Below, piece after piece: positions 53,052 through 60,988 of a stretch of DNA of 64,000 nucleotides (the first letter of the stretch is position 1; each line of letters begins with the position of its first letter). Below the pieces are notes generated by a model. The model had not been told where the DNA came from. It saw only the letters and a list, made by a program, of their open reading frames with translations, and did no database searches. This stretch comes from Ignavibacteriales bacterium (GTDB taxonomy: Bacteria > Bacteroidota > Ignavibacteria > Ignavibacteriales > Melioribacteraceae), in assembly GCA_021740915.1 (NCBI GenBank), contig JAIOYW010000010.1, positions 62,001-126,000 of the forward strand, written 5' to 3'. A program made the position numbers and the translations under genes.

Positions 53052-53792
53052 TCAAAGCATTTGGAAAATCGTATTGAGATATTCACGAAAACTTTCCTTT
53101 CTTCCTCTTCTATCGGCGTATCGTATCAGTCTGTTTTCATTAACAGTGTGATTTTTTATCGCTTCTTCGAAAATAGTTCTCATTTCCGATCCTTGTTGAG
53201 CTGAAAAAATAACATCGTCACAAAAAATATCAACCAGAATTTTTTCAATTGTTGGAACGATGATCCCGTTTTTTAACTGTAAGGGAGATTCTGTAACAAG
53301 TGAGCTTACAATCACAGTTTCTTTCATTTCCGGTAGATATTTTTCAATTAAATCCATCGTGGGGTGAATAAAAACCGGATATTTATTCTCTCTTAAATTA
53401 AAAAAAACTGATTGTGCAGCACTTTTATCCACTTCAATGAGTAAGTAAAATCTTCCTGGCTGATGAATCATAAACTTATTTAAGCAGGAAGTATCCCATA
53501 TGCATATTTCCAGGTAGGGGAATTCATTTTTGAGTTTTGTATGGATTAATTCTATTTTAAGAGATATATCCGGGGAAAAAATTCGATTCGGACCAAGTGC
53601 ATATTTTCCTCTTCCAATCCTGTTTATTACCCCCGATTCAACTAAATTATAAATTCTCCAATTGATCGTAGTAATTCTGACTGCAGGTTCTATTTGCAAA
53701 TAGAACTCAGTAATATCGGAGGTCTCAAAACTTGCCTTATCTTTGAAATATTCCTTTAAACGGTCAATATGTAATTTATTTTTTGCGATAAT
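53052..53792 (-). CDS. DUF6577-like partner (likely AbiEi-type antitoxin/regulator) with no standard start codon
   Basis: The open frame runs from 53840 to the stop at 53052, and family-like sequence begins around 53786 with KLHIDRLKEYFKDKASFETS. It continues through EFYLQIEPAVRITTINWRIY and NLVESGVINRIGRGKYALG, a winged-helix-type start. The middle and C-terminus are intact. There is no in-frame ATG or GTG upstream of the domain; the nearest are ATT/ATC codons at 53792-53787, and the TTG at 53699 would remove the first 30 or more residues. I set 53792 as a working start. The gene lies 30 bases upstream of the AbiEii pseudogene and directly downstream of the inverted repeat. It may itself be partly decayed. 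Confidence 0.65.
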   Translation of the reverse strand: MIAKNKLHIDRLKEYFKDKASFETSDITEFYLQIEPAVRITTINWRIYNLVESGVINRIGRGKYALGPNRIFSPDISLKIELIHTKLKNEFPYLEICIWDTSCLNKFMIHQPGRFYLLIEVDKSAAQSVFFNLRENKYPVFIHPTMDLIEKYLPEMKETVIVSSLVTESPLQLKNGIIVPTIEKILVDIFCDDVIFSAQQGSEMRTIFEEAIKNHTVNENRLIRYADRRGRKESFREYLNTIFQML

Positions 53793-53824
53793 TAAAAATG
53801 TTAAAATTGAAATATCTAAAGATA

Positions 53825-53865
53825 CTATAATACGGCAGTATTATACAAATTTTGCCGTATTATAG
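53825..53865. promoter_or_regulatory. Operator-like inverted repeat upstream of the AbiE-type genes
   Basis: Exact 13-base arms ctataatacggca (53825-53837) and tgccgtattatag (53853-53865) flank a 15-base spacer. Inside, gcagtattatac (53836-53847) is a third, imperfect copy of the right-arm sequence. On the minus strand the spacer contains a TATAAT-like hexamer in GTATAATAC. AbiEi-type proteins are known to repress their own promoters through inverted repeats, so this is the expected position and shape of such an operator. Confidence 0.6.
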
Positions 53866-54192
53866 TTATTTATTATGCGGATAATTACCAAATATTTACA
53901 TTTTTCATGACATAATCTGGTTAAATCGTAACGGTATTTAATTTTTATGGAAATCAGTAAGCAGGATTCCGTAACCTCCCAGGGACGAATGAATAACGAT
54001 GTTCTTCAATCCTCCTTTTTGTTGTCAGATATCAAAATCTGTTCACGGAGTGACTGAATCGCTGATTTTACAGGTTAATAGACTATGCTCTTATTAGAAG
54101 AAAGTCTAACATATAAATTTTAAGGCTTTATGCTTTTTCCGTGGTGCCTTTATCCTTTTGTCCGTGGAAATTAAAACGTTTAATAGACTAAT
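53866..54192. other. Intergenic region between AbiE remnant and CotH gene
   Basis: This stretch holds no gene I support. A 36-codon plus-strand frame at 53947-54057 (MEISKQDSVTSQGRM...) is too short to judge. An 11-base direct repeat ttaatagacta occurs at 54075-54085 and 54180-54190, the second copy touching the CotH stop. It could be left from an insertion or deletion. Confidence 0.4.
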
Positions 54193-56550
54193 TTATTTTA
54201 ATATGACGATTTTATGCGCCGCAGTCAATTCACCGTAATTTAAAACGACAAAATAAATCCCGCTTGATAAGCTGTAATTTCGTGTGTCGAATTCGACTTC
54301 ATAAATTCCAGGTTTTTTATCCCCGTTGAAAAGTATTGCTATCTCCTTACCAAGCAAATCGTAAACTTTTATGGTTGTCCGCGGTGTGCTGCTGTGAGAT
54401 ATTTCCTGTGCCGGGGAAGGCAGAGTGAATCTTATTTTTGTTGCCGGATTAAATGGATTAGGATATGATGCTAATCCAAAACTGTTCGGAATTATATCCG
54501 GATATTCAACCGATGTCACCCAATTATCTGTGAGAGGTGTCGGTGGTGTGAATCTCCAGTTGTCACTGCCGCTCGGACTTCTTGAGTAGGATATATTTCC
54601 TGTTTGTGCTCCGAATGTGATCGAATCTAACAGTGTCAGACCGTCTGCTGCAGAAAGACCAATAAATTCACCATCGGCGCTCAGTTTAAAATTAGTATGC
54701 AGCCCTGTCTGAGTCGGTTGTTCATCGCACCAGACAAGCAGGTAGCCTTCCGGTGCAATTTTAACTCCCTGCGGGAATCGCCATTTATTAAGATTATCTT
54801 TTTTATCAGTCAGATACATTAAGCTCAGATCGAGAGTGTCGTCGGATGTATTATAGAACTCTATCCAGTCGTCATTTTCACCATGGGGATCGGGGTAGAT
54901 TCCGTCATTCTTTGCTAAGAATTCATTTATAACGACAGCCGACTGGCTATTTCCCGTGACAGAAATATTTATTCTGCGGCTTCGGGGGTATGTTAATACA
55001 TTGCTATTGTTATCAGTAATTATAACTTCATAACTTCCGTTTCCACCTTCACCTAATGCAGGAATAACACCTATCCATCTATCGGCGTCTTCAACTCTTC
55101 TTGTATCGGCAACAGGCGAATATATCATCTGGTAAATCTCGGTACCGCCGGTGATCCCATTATAAAATTTTAGCTGAATATTCGAAATACCGGCATGGGA
55201 GAAAGCTGAAAGATGCACCTGAATTGAATCGGAGGGTGATATTGATTTCGGAAAGTGTTCAATATTATACGCTAATGGTTTGGAAGACACATAATTTAGT
55301 ATTCCCGGGAGCGTTGCATTTTTAATGTTTATGAACTCCTTTATCCCTCTTTTTACATGTAATTTGTTATAACCTGTAGCAGAAAAAGAATTATGAAAAT
55401 CCGCCATATTAAATCCATAATCAAGAGTCCGGAATGAGTCGGCAATTACATAATTTGTGATCCTATTCTTTAAAGAATCAATGTTCCCTGTCCAAAGATA
55501 ACCGAGAAAAACTTCTTCCCTGTAAAAATTTAAGTAGCGGGTCAGCAAATTTCTATACTCCGGAACACTCATCAGCCTTGTGGATAATGGTCGCACCGAA
55601 TTATCTATATTGGCATATGAATAAGGATTTATCCTGGACCAATCAATATTAAACCAATCTATGCCGAAAGTGTTATCATAATCATAAGGGATAAGATAAA
55701 TTAAGTCTTTATCAGGCTGATGATACAAATAATAATTATTTTTCAAAAAGCGATAATCATCCCATCCGCCGACTAAAACGTTCATTGCGTAATACTTCAA
55801 TACAGACGATACGTCAATTACCTTTTCAAGTGAATCAGGCAACAGATCAATCGGAGTCTGATTAAGTACTTTTATAAATCTTGCCAAAGCAGAATAATCG
55901 TTCAACGTTTCATTTGTCGAAAGTTCATAAACGGGTCTTCCGCCTGAAAGTAATTTATACAGATCAGGATCATCCCCCAGATAATTTAAATCAGCAGGAT
56001 ATAAGCATTTCCATAAATTGCCTGAAGAGTTTAAGAAATTCTTTTTCAGAAATTCATCATCAATGTGCTCAATATTAATATAAAGGCCGTAATATTTTCC
56101 GTTAATATAAACTGCGGCGTGAGCAGAGCGGCTTGCTATCATCCGGGCATCTTCAAATAAATCGAAACACAATTTGCTCCGGATGATTGATGGATCGTTA
56201 TGCTCGCCGTTCAGATTAAGTTTATCTACGCCGTAAAACTCCCGTCCCGGTACAAATGTATTAAACGATACCTTTAATGATTTTTTCTGCGCATCACGCG
56301 AAGTATTTCCCCTTATTCTGATTGCAATTGATGAAACGGAGTCATCAATAAATTCATTTACAAACCGCATCGAGGCGATGTGCATTGAATCGCTGTGAGG
56401 ATTATCGAACATCCATGCAACATCTTCCGGATCTGCCCAGATGTATATCTCCGCAACTTTGGAATCATCATACAATTTCCAACTTTCACTGTAGCTTTGA
56501 GCAAAATTAAAAGATGTGCAGGCAAAAAGTATAAACAAAAACTTCTTCAC
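54193..56550 (-). CDS. Secreted CotH kinase-like protein with lamin-tail domain and T9SS sorting signal
   Basis: A 785-residue secreted protein with signal peptide MKKFLFILFACTSFNFAQ. Residues about 30-430 resemble CotH protein kinases (IAIRIRGNTSRDAQKKSLKV, DKLNLNGEHNDPSIIRSKLC, GKYYGLYINIEHIDDEFL, LIPYDYDNTFG). A lamin-tail domain follows (about 540-660; VVINEFLAKNDGIYPDPHGE, DWIEFYNTSDDTLDLS). The end (about 690-785) is a T9SS type A sorting domain: YPNPFNPATKIRF, TTIKVYDLLGKEI, GIYFVVLNYGE. The protein is therefore expected at the cell surface. CotH kinases phosphorylate spore coat proteins in Bacilli; in Bacteroidota the target is unknown. Confidence 0.9.
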   Translation of the reverse strand: MKKFLFILFACTSFNFAQSYSESWKLYDDSKVAEIYIWADPEDVAWMFDNPHSDSMHIASMRFVNEFIDDSVSSIAIRIRGNTSRDAQKKSLKVSFNTFVPGREFYGVDKLNLNGEHNDPSIIRSKLCFDLFEDARMIASRSAHAAVYINGKYYGLYINIEHIDDEFLKKNFLNSSGNLWKCLYPADLNYLGDDPDLYKLLSGGRPVYELSTNETLNDYSALARFIKVLNQTPIDLLPDSLEKVIDVSSVLKYYAMNVLVGGWDDYRFLKNNYYLYHQPDKDLIYLIPYDYDNTFGIDWFNIDWSRINPYSYANIDNSVRPLSTRLMSVPEYRNLLTRYLNFYREEVFLGYLWTGNIDSLKNRITNYVIADSFRTLDYGFNMADFHNSFSATGYNKLHVKRGIKEFINIKNATLPGILNYVSSKPLAYNIEHFPKSISPSDSIQVHLSAFSHAGISNIQLKFYNGITGGTEIYQMIYSPVADTRRVEDADRWIGVIPALGEGGNGSYEVIITDNNSNVLTYPRSRRINISVTGNSQSAVVINEFLAKNDGIYPDPHGENDDWIEFYNTSDDTLDLSLMYLTDKKDNLNKWRFPQGVKIAPEGYLLVWCDEQPTQTGLHTNFKLSADGEFIGLSAADGLTLLDSITFGAQTGNISYSRSPSGSDNWRFTPPTPLTDNWVTSVEYPDIIPNSFGLASYPNPFNPATKIRFTLPSPAQEISHSSTPRTTIKVYDLLGKEIAILFNGDKKPGIYEVEFDTRNYSLSSGIYFVVLNYGELTAAHKIVILK

Positions 56551-57129
56551 TTAATATCCTTTTTAAACTGCTGAATAAAATTGCAGTAATGCAGTTTATT
56601 TTTTATTAGTAGTTAATCCAAATTTACTCAATTTTTATAACAACTGTCCGCTACCACTGTCTCGGTAAACTATCATATTTCGGATTGTCCTGAAATTACC
56701 CGTCAAATGACGCAAATAAAGGGAAACGTTCCGGCCATTATCGGCATTATAAGAATAAGTTTCACGACACACCGTTATATCGTGGAGCCGGGCAGTAACT
56801 CCTCTCATAACTTTCGGCATATTAGTAATTGATCGTAAATGCAGGATTTGCAAACAATGATTAACAGCTAAATTGAATTCTGCACTGTTTTGGAAAAAAA
56901 TTATTGTTATTGATCAGGAAGCAGTTGAATGTTTGTAAAAAACAAACTGAAAAAATATTGCAGCGCTGTTGATTACTATTTGATGCTCAGTTTTATGCGG
57001 CTCTGAAAAGTTCAGCAATGAGCATTGAAGCAACTTGCCGGCGTTCTGTTAAAATCACTATTTTGTAACGCAGCCGCACATTAAAACATAGTCTATTTCG
57101 TGCCCCTCACGTCAAATCACCACACTTCC
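56551..57129. other. Intergenic region between CotH and Nudix genes
   Basis: About 580 bases without a gene I can support. A minus-strand 72-codon frame (56635-56853) exists, but its sequence has no family resemblance, is arginine/threonine-rich and has no ribosome site. The region may be a decayed gene. No tRNA or hairpin terminator is obvious. Confidence 0.4.
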
Positions 57130-57552
57130 CTATCCCTTCAGTTCTCTCTCTGTAAATGTATTCAGTATTAGGATCAGTCTTTCATTATCAACAACTTTGG
57201 AGACTTTTTCGTGGTCAATAAAAATGCGTTTGCGCAAATTTTTTTCAGGCCAGGAATCTAATTTTTCGGTTACTTCCATAAGAAAATATTGGACTTCGCA
57301 AGTGCCGCCCCATTTCTCATAGAGATAATTCTCGGAGATACCAGCCACAACAATGCCTTTAATACCGGCTTCCTCATAGGCTTCCTTAAGCGCCGATTCC
57401 TCCGCCGAAAGGTGATTTTCTATTATTCCTTTCGGGAAAATCCATCGTTTTCTTTTCCTCGAGGAAACCAGGACTATTTTTAATTTCCCGTCCTCTTTGT
57501 AAAATGGTATCACACCGGACTGGCGGTAGAAAAAATCCGGTCTGTTTTTCAT
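57130..57552 (-). CDS. Nudix hydrolase
   Basis: The 140-residue protein contains a Nudix box: GIIENHLSAEESALKEAYEE followed by AGI, matching G-x5-E-x7-(R/K)-E-U-x-E-E-x-G-U. The N-terminus FFYRQSGVIPFYKEDGKLKI and RKRKRWIFPKG, rich in lysine and arginine, resemble diphosphoinositol polyphosphate or diadenosine polyphosphate hydrolases. A phosphate-bound nucleotide substrate is likely, but the exact one is not readable. It is transcribed divergently from ypdA with a 126-base spacer. Confidence 0.88.
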   Translation of the reverse strand: MKNRPDFFYRQSGVIPFYKEDGKLKIVLVSSRKRKRWIFPKGIIENHLSAEESALKEAYEEAGIKGIVVAGISENYLYEKWGGTCEVQYFLMEVTEKLDSWPEKNLRKRIFIDHEKVSKVVDNERLILILNTFTERELKG

Positions 57553-57678
57553 AGCGTATTCAAAACCTTTCTTTCAATATTATTGTTATTATAAAAATAG
57601 AAAATATTTCACTGTTTTCAGCTTAATAAAAGCCAATAATAATTTGATGTTTAAATTTATTCAATCAATCAGGATCAC

Positions 57679-58659
57679 ATGAAAAATATTACTGAAGATA
57701 AATACGATGTACTTATAATAGGCGGCGGACCAATAGGGCTTTCCTGCGGAATTGAAGCCGTTAAGAAAGGATTAAGCCATATAATTCTCGAAAAAGGCAG
57801 CCTTGTAAATTCAATCTATAATTTTCCTGCATATATGACCTTTTTTTCCACTTCCGAAAGACTTGAACTGGGAGATATTCCTTTCATTTCCCATGGAAGT
57901 AAACCAACGAGGATAGAAGCGCTCGAATATTTCAGAAGAGTAAAGCAGGGCTGGAATCTTAACGTACATACAAATGAAAAAGCTCTTAAGATTTCCGGGA
58001 AAAGAGGCTCCCTTAAAGTATATACCGATATTGGATTATACCGGGCTGCGAATATTATACTTGCAACCGGGTTTTATGATTTACCGAATCTCATGAATAT
58101 ACCTGGCGAACATCTTCCGCATGTTCATCATTATTTCAAAGATGCTCATCCCTTTATTGATAATAATGTGACTGTTATCGGCGGAGGTAATTCTGCCGTT
58201 GATGCGGCTCTTGAATGTTTCCGAAAAGGAGCGAAAGTAACTCTTATTGTTAAAAAACCGGAATTGGATAAAGGAATAAAATACTGGGTTCGTCCTGATA
58301 TTGAAAACAGAATAGCAGATGGATCAATAAAGGCTTTTTTTAACTCGACAGTCACTAATATCCGTGAAAATTCAGTTGAAGTGCAGACTCCAGAAAGCCT
58401 GATAAATCTGGATTGTGATGCCGTTCTTGCTATGACCGGATTCCTCCCCGATACTGCTTTCCTATCTTCGGCAGGAATTATAATCGATGATAATAACGAT
58501 AAAAAGCCGGTTTACAATGCTGATACTTTTGAAACAAATATTCCCGGTATATTTGTGGCAGGAACAGTCTGCGGAGGATTAAATACATCAGAATGGTATA
58601 TCGAGAACTCACGTTTCCATGCAGAAAAAGTGATGGTTTGTATCGCAGGGAATAAATAA
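57679..58659 (+). CDS. ypdA: YpdA-type FAD-dependent bacillithiol disulfide reductase
   Basis: The 326-residue thioredoxin-reductase-like flavoprotein has two Rossmann motifs, VLIIGGGPIGLSCGIEAVKK (residues about 10-29) and VTVIGGGNSAVDAALECF (near 165), but no redox CXXC. The context NFPAYMTFFSTSERLELGDI and VRPDIENRIADGSIKAFF match YpdA/Bdr proteins. The C-terminal segment FVAGTVCGGLNTSEWYIENS is also typical. YpdA reduces bacillithiol disulfide with NADPH, so the organism may make bacillithiol. It ends 12 bases from the converging MGMT-like gene. Confidence 0.88.
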   Translation: MKNITEDKYDVLIIGGGPIGLSCGIEAVKKGLSHIILEKGSLVNSIYNFPAYMTFFSTSERLELGDIPFISHGSKPTRIEALEYFRRVKQGWNLNVHTNEKALKISGKRGSLKVYTDIGLYRAANIILATGFYDLPNLMNIPGEHLPHVHHYFKDAHPFIDNNVTVIGGGNSAVDAALECFRKGAKVTLIVKKPELDKGIKYWVRPDIENRIADGSIKAFFNSTVTNIRENSVEVQTPESLINLDCDAVLAMTGFLPDTAFLSSAGIIIDDNNDKKPVYNADTFETNIPGIFVAGTVCGGLNTSEWYIENSRFHAEKVMVCIAGNK

Positions 58660-58671
58660 ACACAAGTGAAT

Positions 58672-59148
58672 TTACTGCATCCGTGAGGTATCGAGTTGAT
58701 CGGCAAAATCCTTGACGAAAAACCTGCTTCCTTTCCGAATTATAGTATGACCCTCGGCTTCAAGTTTTAGTATCTGCGCCTGTATGCCTCCCGGGAATTT
58801 TTCGTTCAGTTCGCCTTTTGCCCGGAGTGTTCTCCAGTAAGGTATTGGATCTTTCCCTTCGGCGGCGGCAATTTCTTCGGCGGCGTTGGCAGAAATTCCA
58901 GTAAAGATTCCCGTAGTCAGCGGACAGCCGATATCGGCATTATGTTTAGCGGCAATTATCTGGCGTATCTCTGAAGCAGTGAGCAGTTTGCCGTATGAAA
59001 CTCCTGACATAATCTCATAAACTTCGAGAGGCGCCGGTATAGCCATCAACACTTCCCCCCACTTCGCTGCCGCTTTGCCCTCAAGTCTCTCCACTTTAGG
59101 CAGATCGCCGCTGCTGTAAAGCTTCTCCCTCCATGTTTTCTTTCCCAT
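58672..59148 (-). CDS. MGMT-family (alkyltransferase-like) protein without the PCHR motif
   Basis: The 158-residue protein begins at the ATG at 59148, which overlaps the methyltransferase stop (TAATG) with AGGAG upstream; a start 7 codons earlier is less likely. It has the DNA-binding-1 fold of MGMT/ATL proteins: ASEIRQIIAAKHNADIGCPL, TTGIFTGISANAAEEIAAAE and PYWRTLRAKGELNEKFPGG. The usual alkyl-acceptor PCHR is absent; the only nearby cysteine is in GCPLTTG. A related MGMT-family group with CPLTTGIF is known to me, with no clear function. It probably recognises modified DNA rather than repairing it directly. Confidence 0.75.
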   Translation of the reverse strand: MGKKTWREKLYSSGDLPKVERLEGKAAAKWGEVLMAIPAPLEVYEIMSGVSYGKLLTASEIRQIIAAKHNADIGCPLTTGIFTGISANAAEEIAAAEGKDPIPYWRTLRAKGELNEKFPGGIQAQILKLEAEGHTIIRKGSRFFVKDFADQLDTSRMQ

Positions 59149-59972
59149 TAGTTCTCCTTTTTTTTGCATTTAATACATACAAAAGGTACAGTTAAAGTAA
59201 CAATTCCACCTTCGTTCATAAGCGCTGTCACCTGTTCCAGATATTTTCTCATTCCATTGCCGGGTAATAACCCGATCCAGGAAGGAAGAAATGCAAGCCG
59301 GATAAAACTATGACTGAACAGACTCTCCGCATCTGCAAAATGATAACTGAATTTATCGTAATCCGCCGATATCAATTCAAATTCTGTATTTTTCAGAATA
59401 GTCAGATAAAATTCTGTATTTTTTCTTTTAAAATGAATATGTTCGTCAAGCAGCCTCAGCCCTTCATTTTCGCCGGCAGATTCCATCACTTCCCGCAGCA
59501 AAGTGTAGAATTCATACATTGTCTCAGGCAGATTAAAAGTAAAAATAAATGAACCGCCGTGTTTTAATTCACGCGAAATTTTCCGGATAACCTGCTCCTG
59601 ATCCGGAATATTGTTAATGCCGTTATTCGAGACAATAAGATCGAAAGAATTTTCCGGGAAATCCTCTAAAAGATAATCATTCTGCAAAAGCGTAACATTA
59701 GTGATCGCGCCAAACTCAATTTTTTTCCTTATCCGGTCGATCGCCGCCTTCCACATATCCACTCCGGTTAAGTGTGAACTTTGCCCTAAGCGCATCGCAA
59801 GTTCAATCAGCGGGTAACCGGTGCCGCAGCCAATATCGAGAACATTCATACCTTTACGATATTCCGCTCTATCCAGAATATGTCTGCCGAAATATGATGA
59901 CCATAAAGGCAGTTCATCATAATTTCCGGCAATCAGATCGCTGCCGGGGTCGAATGGGATTATCTCAAACAC
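59148..59972 (-). CDS. Class I SAM-dependent methyltransferase
   Basis: The 274-residue protein has motif I in GMNVLDIGCGTGYPLIELAM (about residues 39-58), an acidic motif II region LTGVDMWKAAIDRIRKK, and FDLIVSNNGINNIPDQEQ as motif IV/V, typical of small-molecule UbiE-like enzymes. The C-terminal part (HFADAESLFSHSFIRLAFLP) suggests a lid. The substrate is unknown. It lies in an operon with a DUF190 protein upstream (16 bases) and the MGMT-like gene downstream (overlap). Confidence 0.9.
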   Translation of the reverse strand: MFEIIPFDPGSDLIAGNYDELPLWSSYFGRHILDRAEYRKGMNVLDIGCGTGYPLIELAMRLGQSSHLTGVDMWKAAIDRIRKKIEFGAITNVTLLQNDYLLEDFPENSFDLIVSNNGINNIPDQEQVIRKISRELKHGGSFIFTFNLPETMYEFYTLLREVMESAGENEGLRLLDEHIHFKRKNTEFYLTILKNTEFELISADYDKFSYHFADAESLFSHSFIRLAFLPSWIGLLPGNGMRKYLEQVTALMNEGGIVTLTVPFVCIKCKKKEN

Positions 59973-59988
59973 TAAACACCTGCAAGTT

Positions 59989-60339
59989 TCATTTTTCGGC
60001 TGTTCTGTAGAAAATCACCTCTGCTTTCTCAAGGGTGGCTATTCCGCCAAGATTATTGTTTTCAAATAATTCGGTGACAAAAGGAAGGAATTCCATGAGT
60101 TTATTAATCTCATCAACTATCTCAATAATGACCGGAAGGTCTTCGGAAAGCCTTAATATTTTAGACGAATGTATGCGGCTTGAACGCCCGTAACCCATAA
60201 TACCTTTGAAAACCGTAGCGCCTGCAAGTCCTCTGTCCCTGGCTTCTATTACAATTTTTTCGAAAGCGGGCACTTTACCCGCCTTGTCCGTTTCACCGAT
60301 AATTACCCTGAGTAATGCAGCATCTTTTTTTATTTCCAC
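59989..60339 (-). CDS. DUF190 family protein
   Basis: The 116-residue protein matches DUF190 (PF02641): ALLRVIIGETDKAGKVPAFE, IVIEARDRGLAGATVFKGIM, GYGRSSRIHSSKILRLSEDL and a C-terminal helix with TLEKAEVIFYR. This PII-like alpha/beta fold is frequently encoded next to the fluoride channel CrcB, as here, where it overlaps crcB by 10 bases. Its role may be to regulate fluoride resistance. Confidence 0.93.
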   Translation of the reverse strand: MEIKKDAALLRVIIGETDKAGKVPAFEKIVIEARDRGLAGATVFKGIMGYGRSSRIHSSKILRLSEDLPVIIEIVDEINKLMEFLPFVTELFENNNLGGIATLEKAEVIFYRTAEK

Positions 60340-60752
60340 AATCCCCTTCCGTTAATAATATTGCTTAAAATAAATGCCAAAAAAACAGCCAGCAAGGTCA
60401 GAAGAACATTAGAAGTGATATTAATAAAAAATAATAATATTTCCGAATCTTTCAGAAGCTGGAAAGATTCATAGCTGAAAGTGGAAAAGGTTGTAAGTCC
60501 CCCGCAAAGACCAGTGGTAAGAAAAAGTTTTGTCCGCGAGTCAATCATTTCATTTGAATCGAGATAAAACATAACAATGCCGATAATAAAACTGCCGACA
60601 AAATTTACTGCAAGCGTACCTGACGGAAAAACCGGGCTGCTGAATTTCTGAACGAATCCTGAGAGCCAGTAACGTAAAACTCCGCCGATTGCTGAACCGA
60701 AAAAAACAAATAAATAATTGATTGTAAATTCCCCGAAAATTATGTTATTCAA
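60330..60752 (-). CDS. crcB: Fluoride ion channel CrcB/FluC
   Basis: The 140-residue protein has four membrane helices (LFVFFGSAIGGVLRYWLSGF, FPSGTLAVNFVGSFIIGIVM and two more) and the diagnostic GLCGGLTTFSTFSYE with the phenylalanine-box residues and the sodium-binding region. It exports fluoride passively as a dual-topology dimer. The start is TTG with no obvious ribosome site. No fluoride riboswitch is apparent in the 236 bases upstream. Confidence 0.93.
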   Translation of the reverse strand: MNNIIFGEFTINYLFVFFGSAIGGVLRYWLSGFVQKFSSPVFPSGTLAVNFVGSFIIGIVMFYLDSNEMIDSRTKLFLTTGLCGGLTTFSTFSYESFQLLKDSEILLFFINITSNVLLTLLAVFLAFILSNIINGRGLWK

Positions 60753-60988
60753 TCTATTGAGAAGCGGGAAAAATACAAAACCAATCGGCGTCCGGCAATA
60801 CCGGCAAGTATAATTTAGCTGAAAATAATTTCAAATCAGATAAGATTCGATATTAGAATACATTTGGAAGGTATTAAAAAGTGCATAAGCTGAAAATGGA
60901 GGATCTGCAAGTTCTGTAATCGATAGAAAGAATTGAAGTGACGCCGGATACAATATTCTGCTTAAGGGAGTACCCGTCCGGTTGAGAA

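Noticed and set aside
56635-56853. A 72-codon minus-strand frame
   Set aside because: No family resemblance, odd composition and no ribosome site; more likely a chance frame in decayed DNA.
60753-60988. A fluoride riboswitch upstream of crcB
   Set aside because: The conserved GGNGAUGG-type opening and the downstream pairing elements are not visible; only a short ccggcaataccgg dyad is present.
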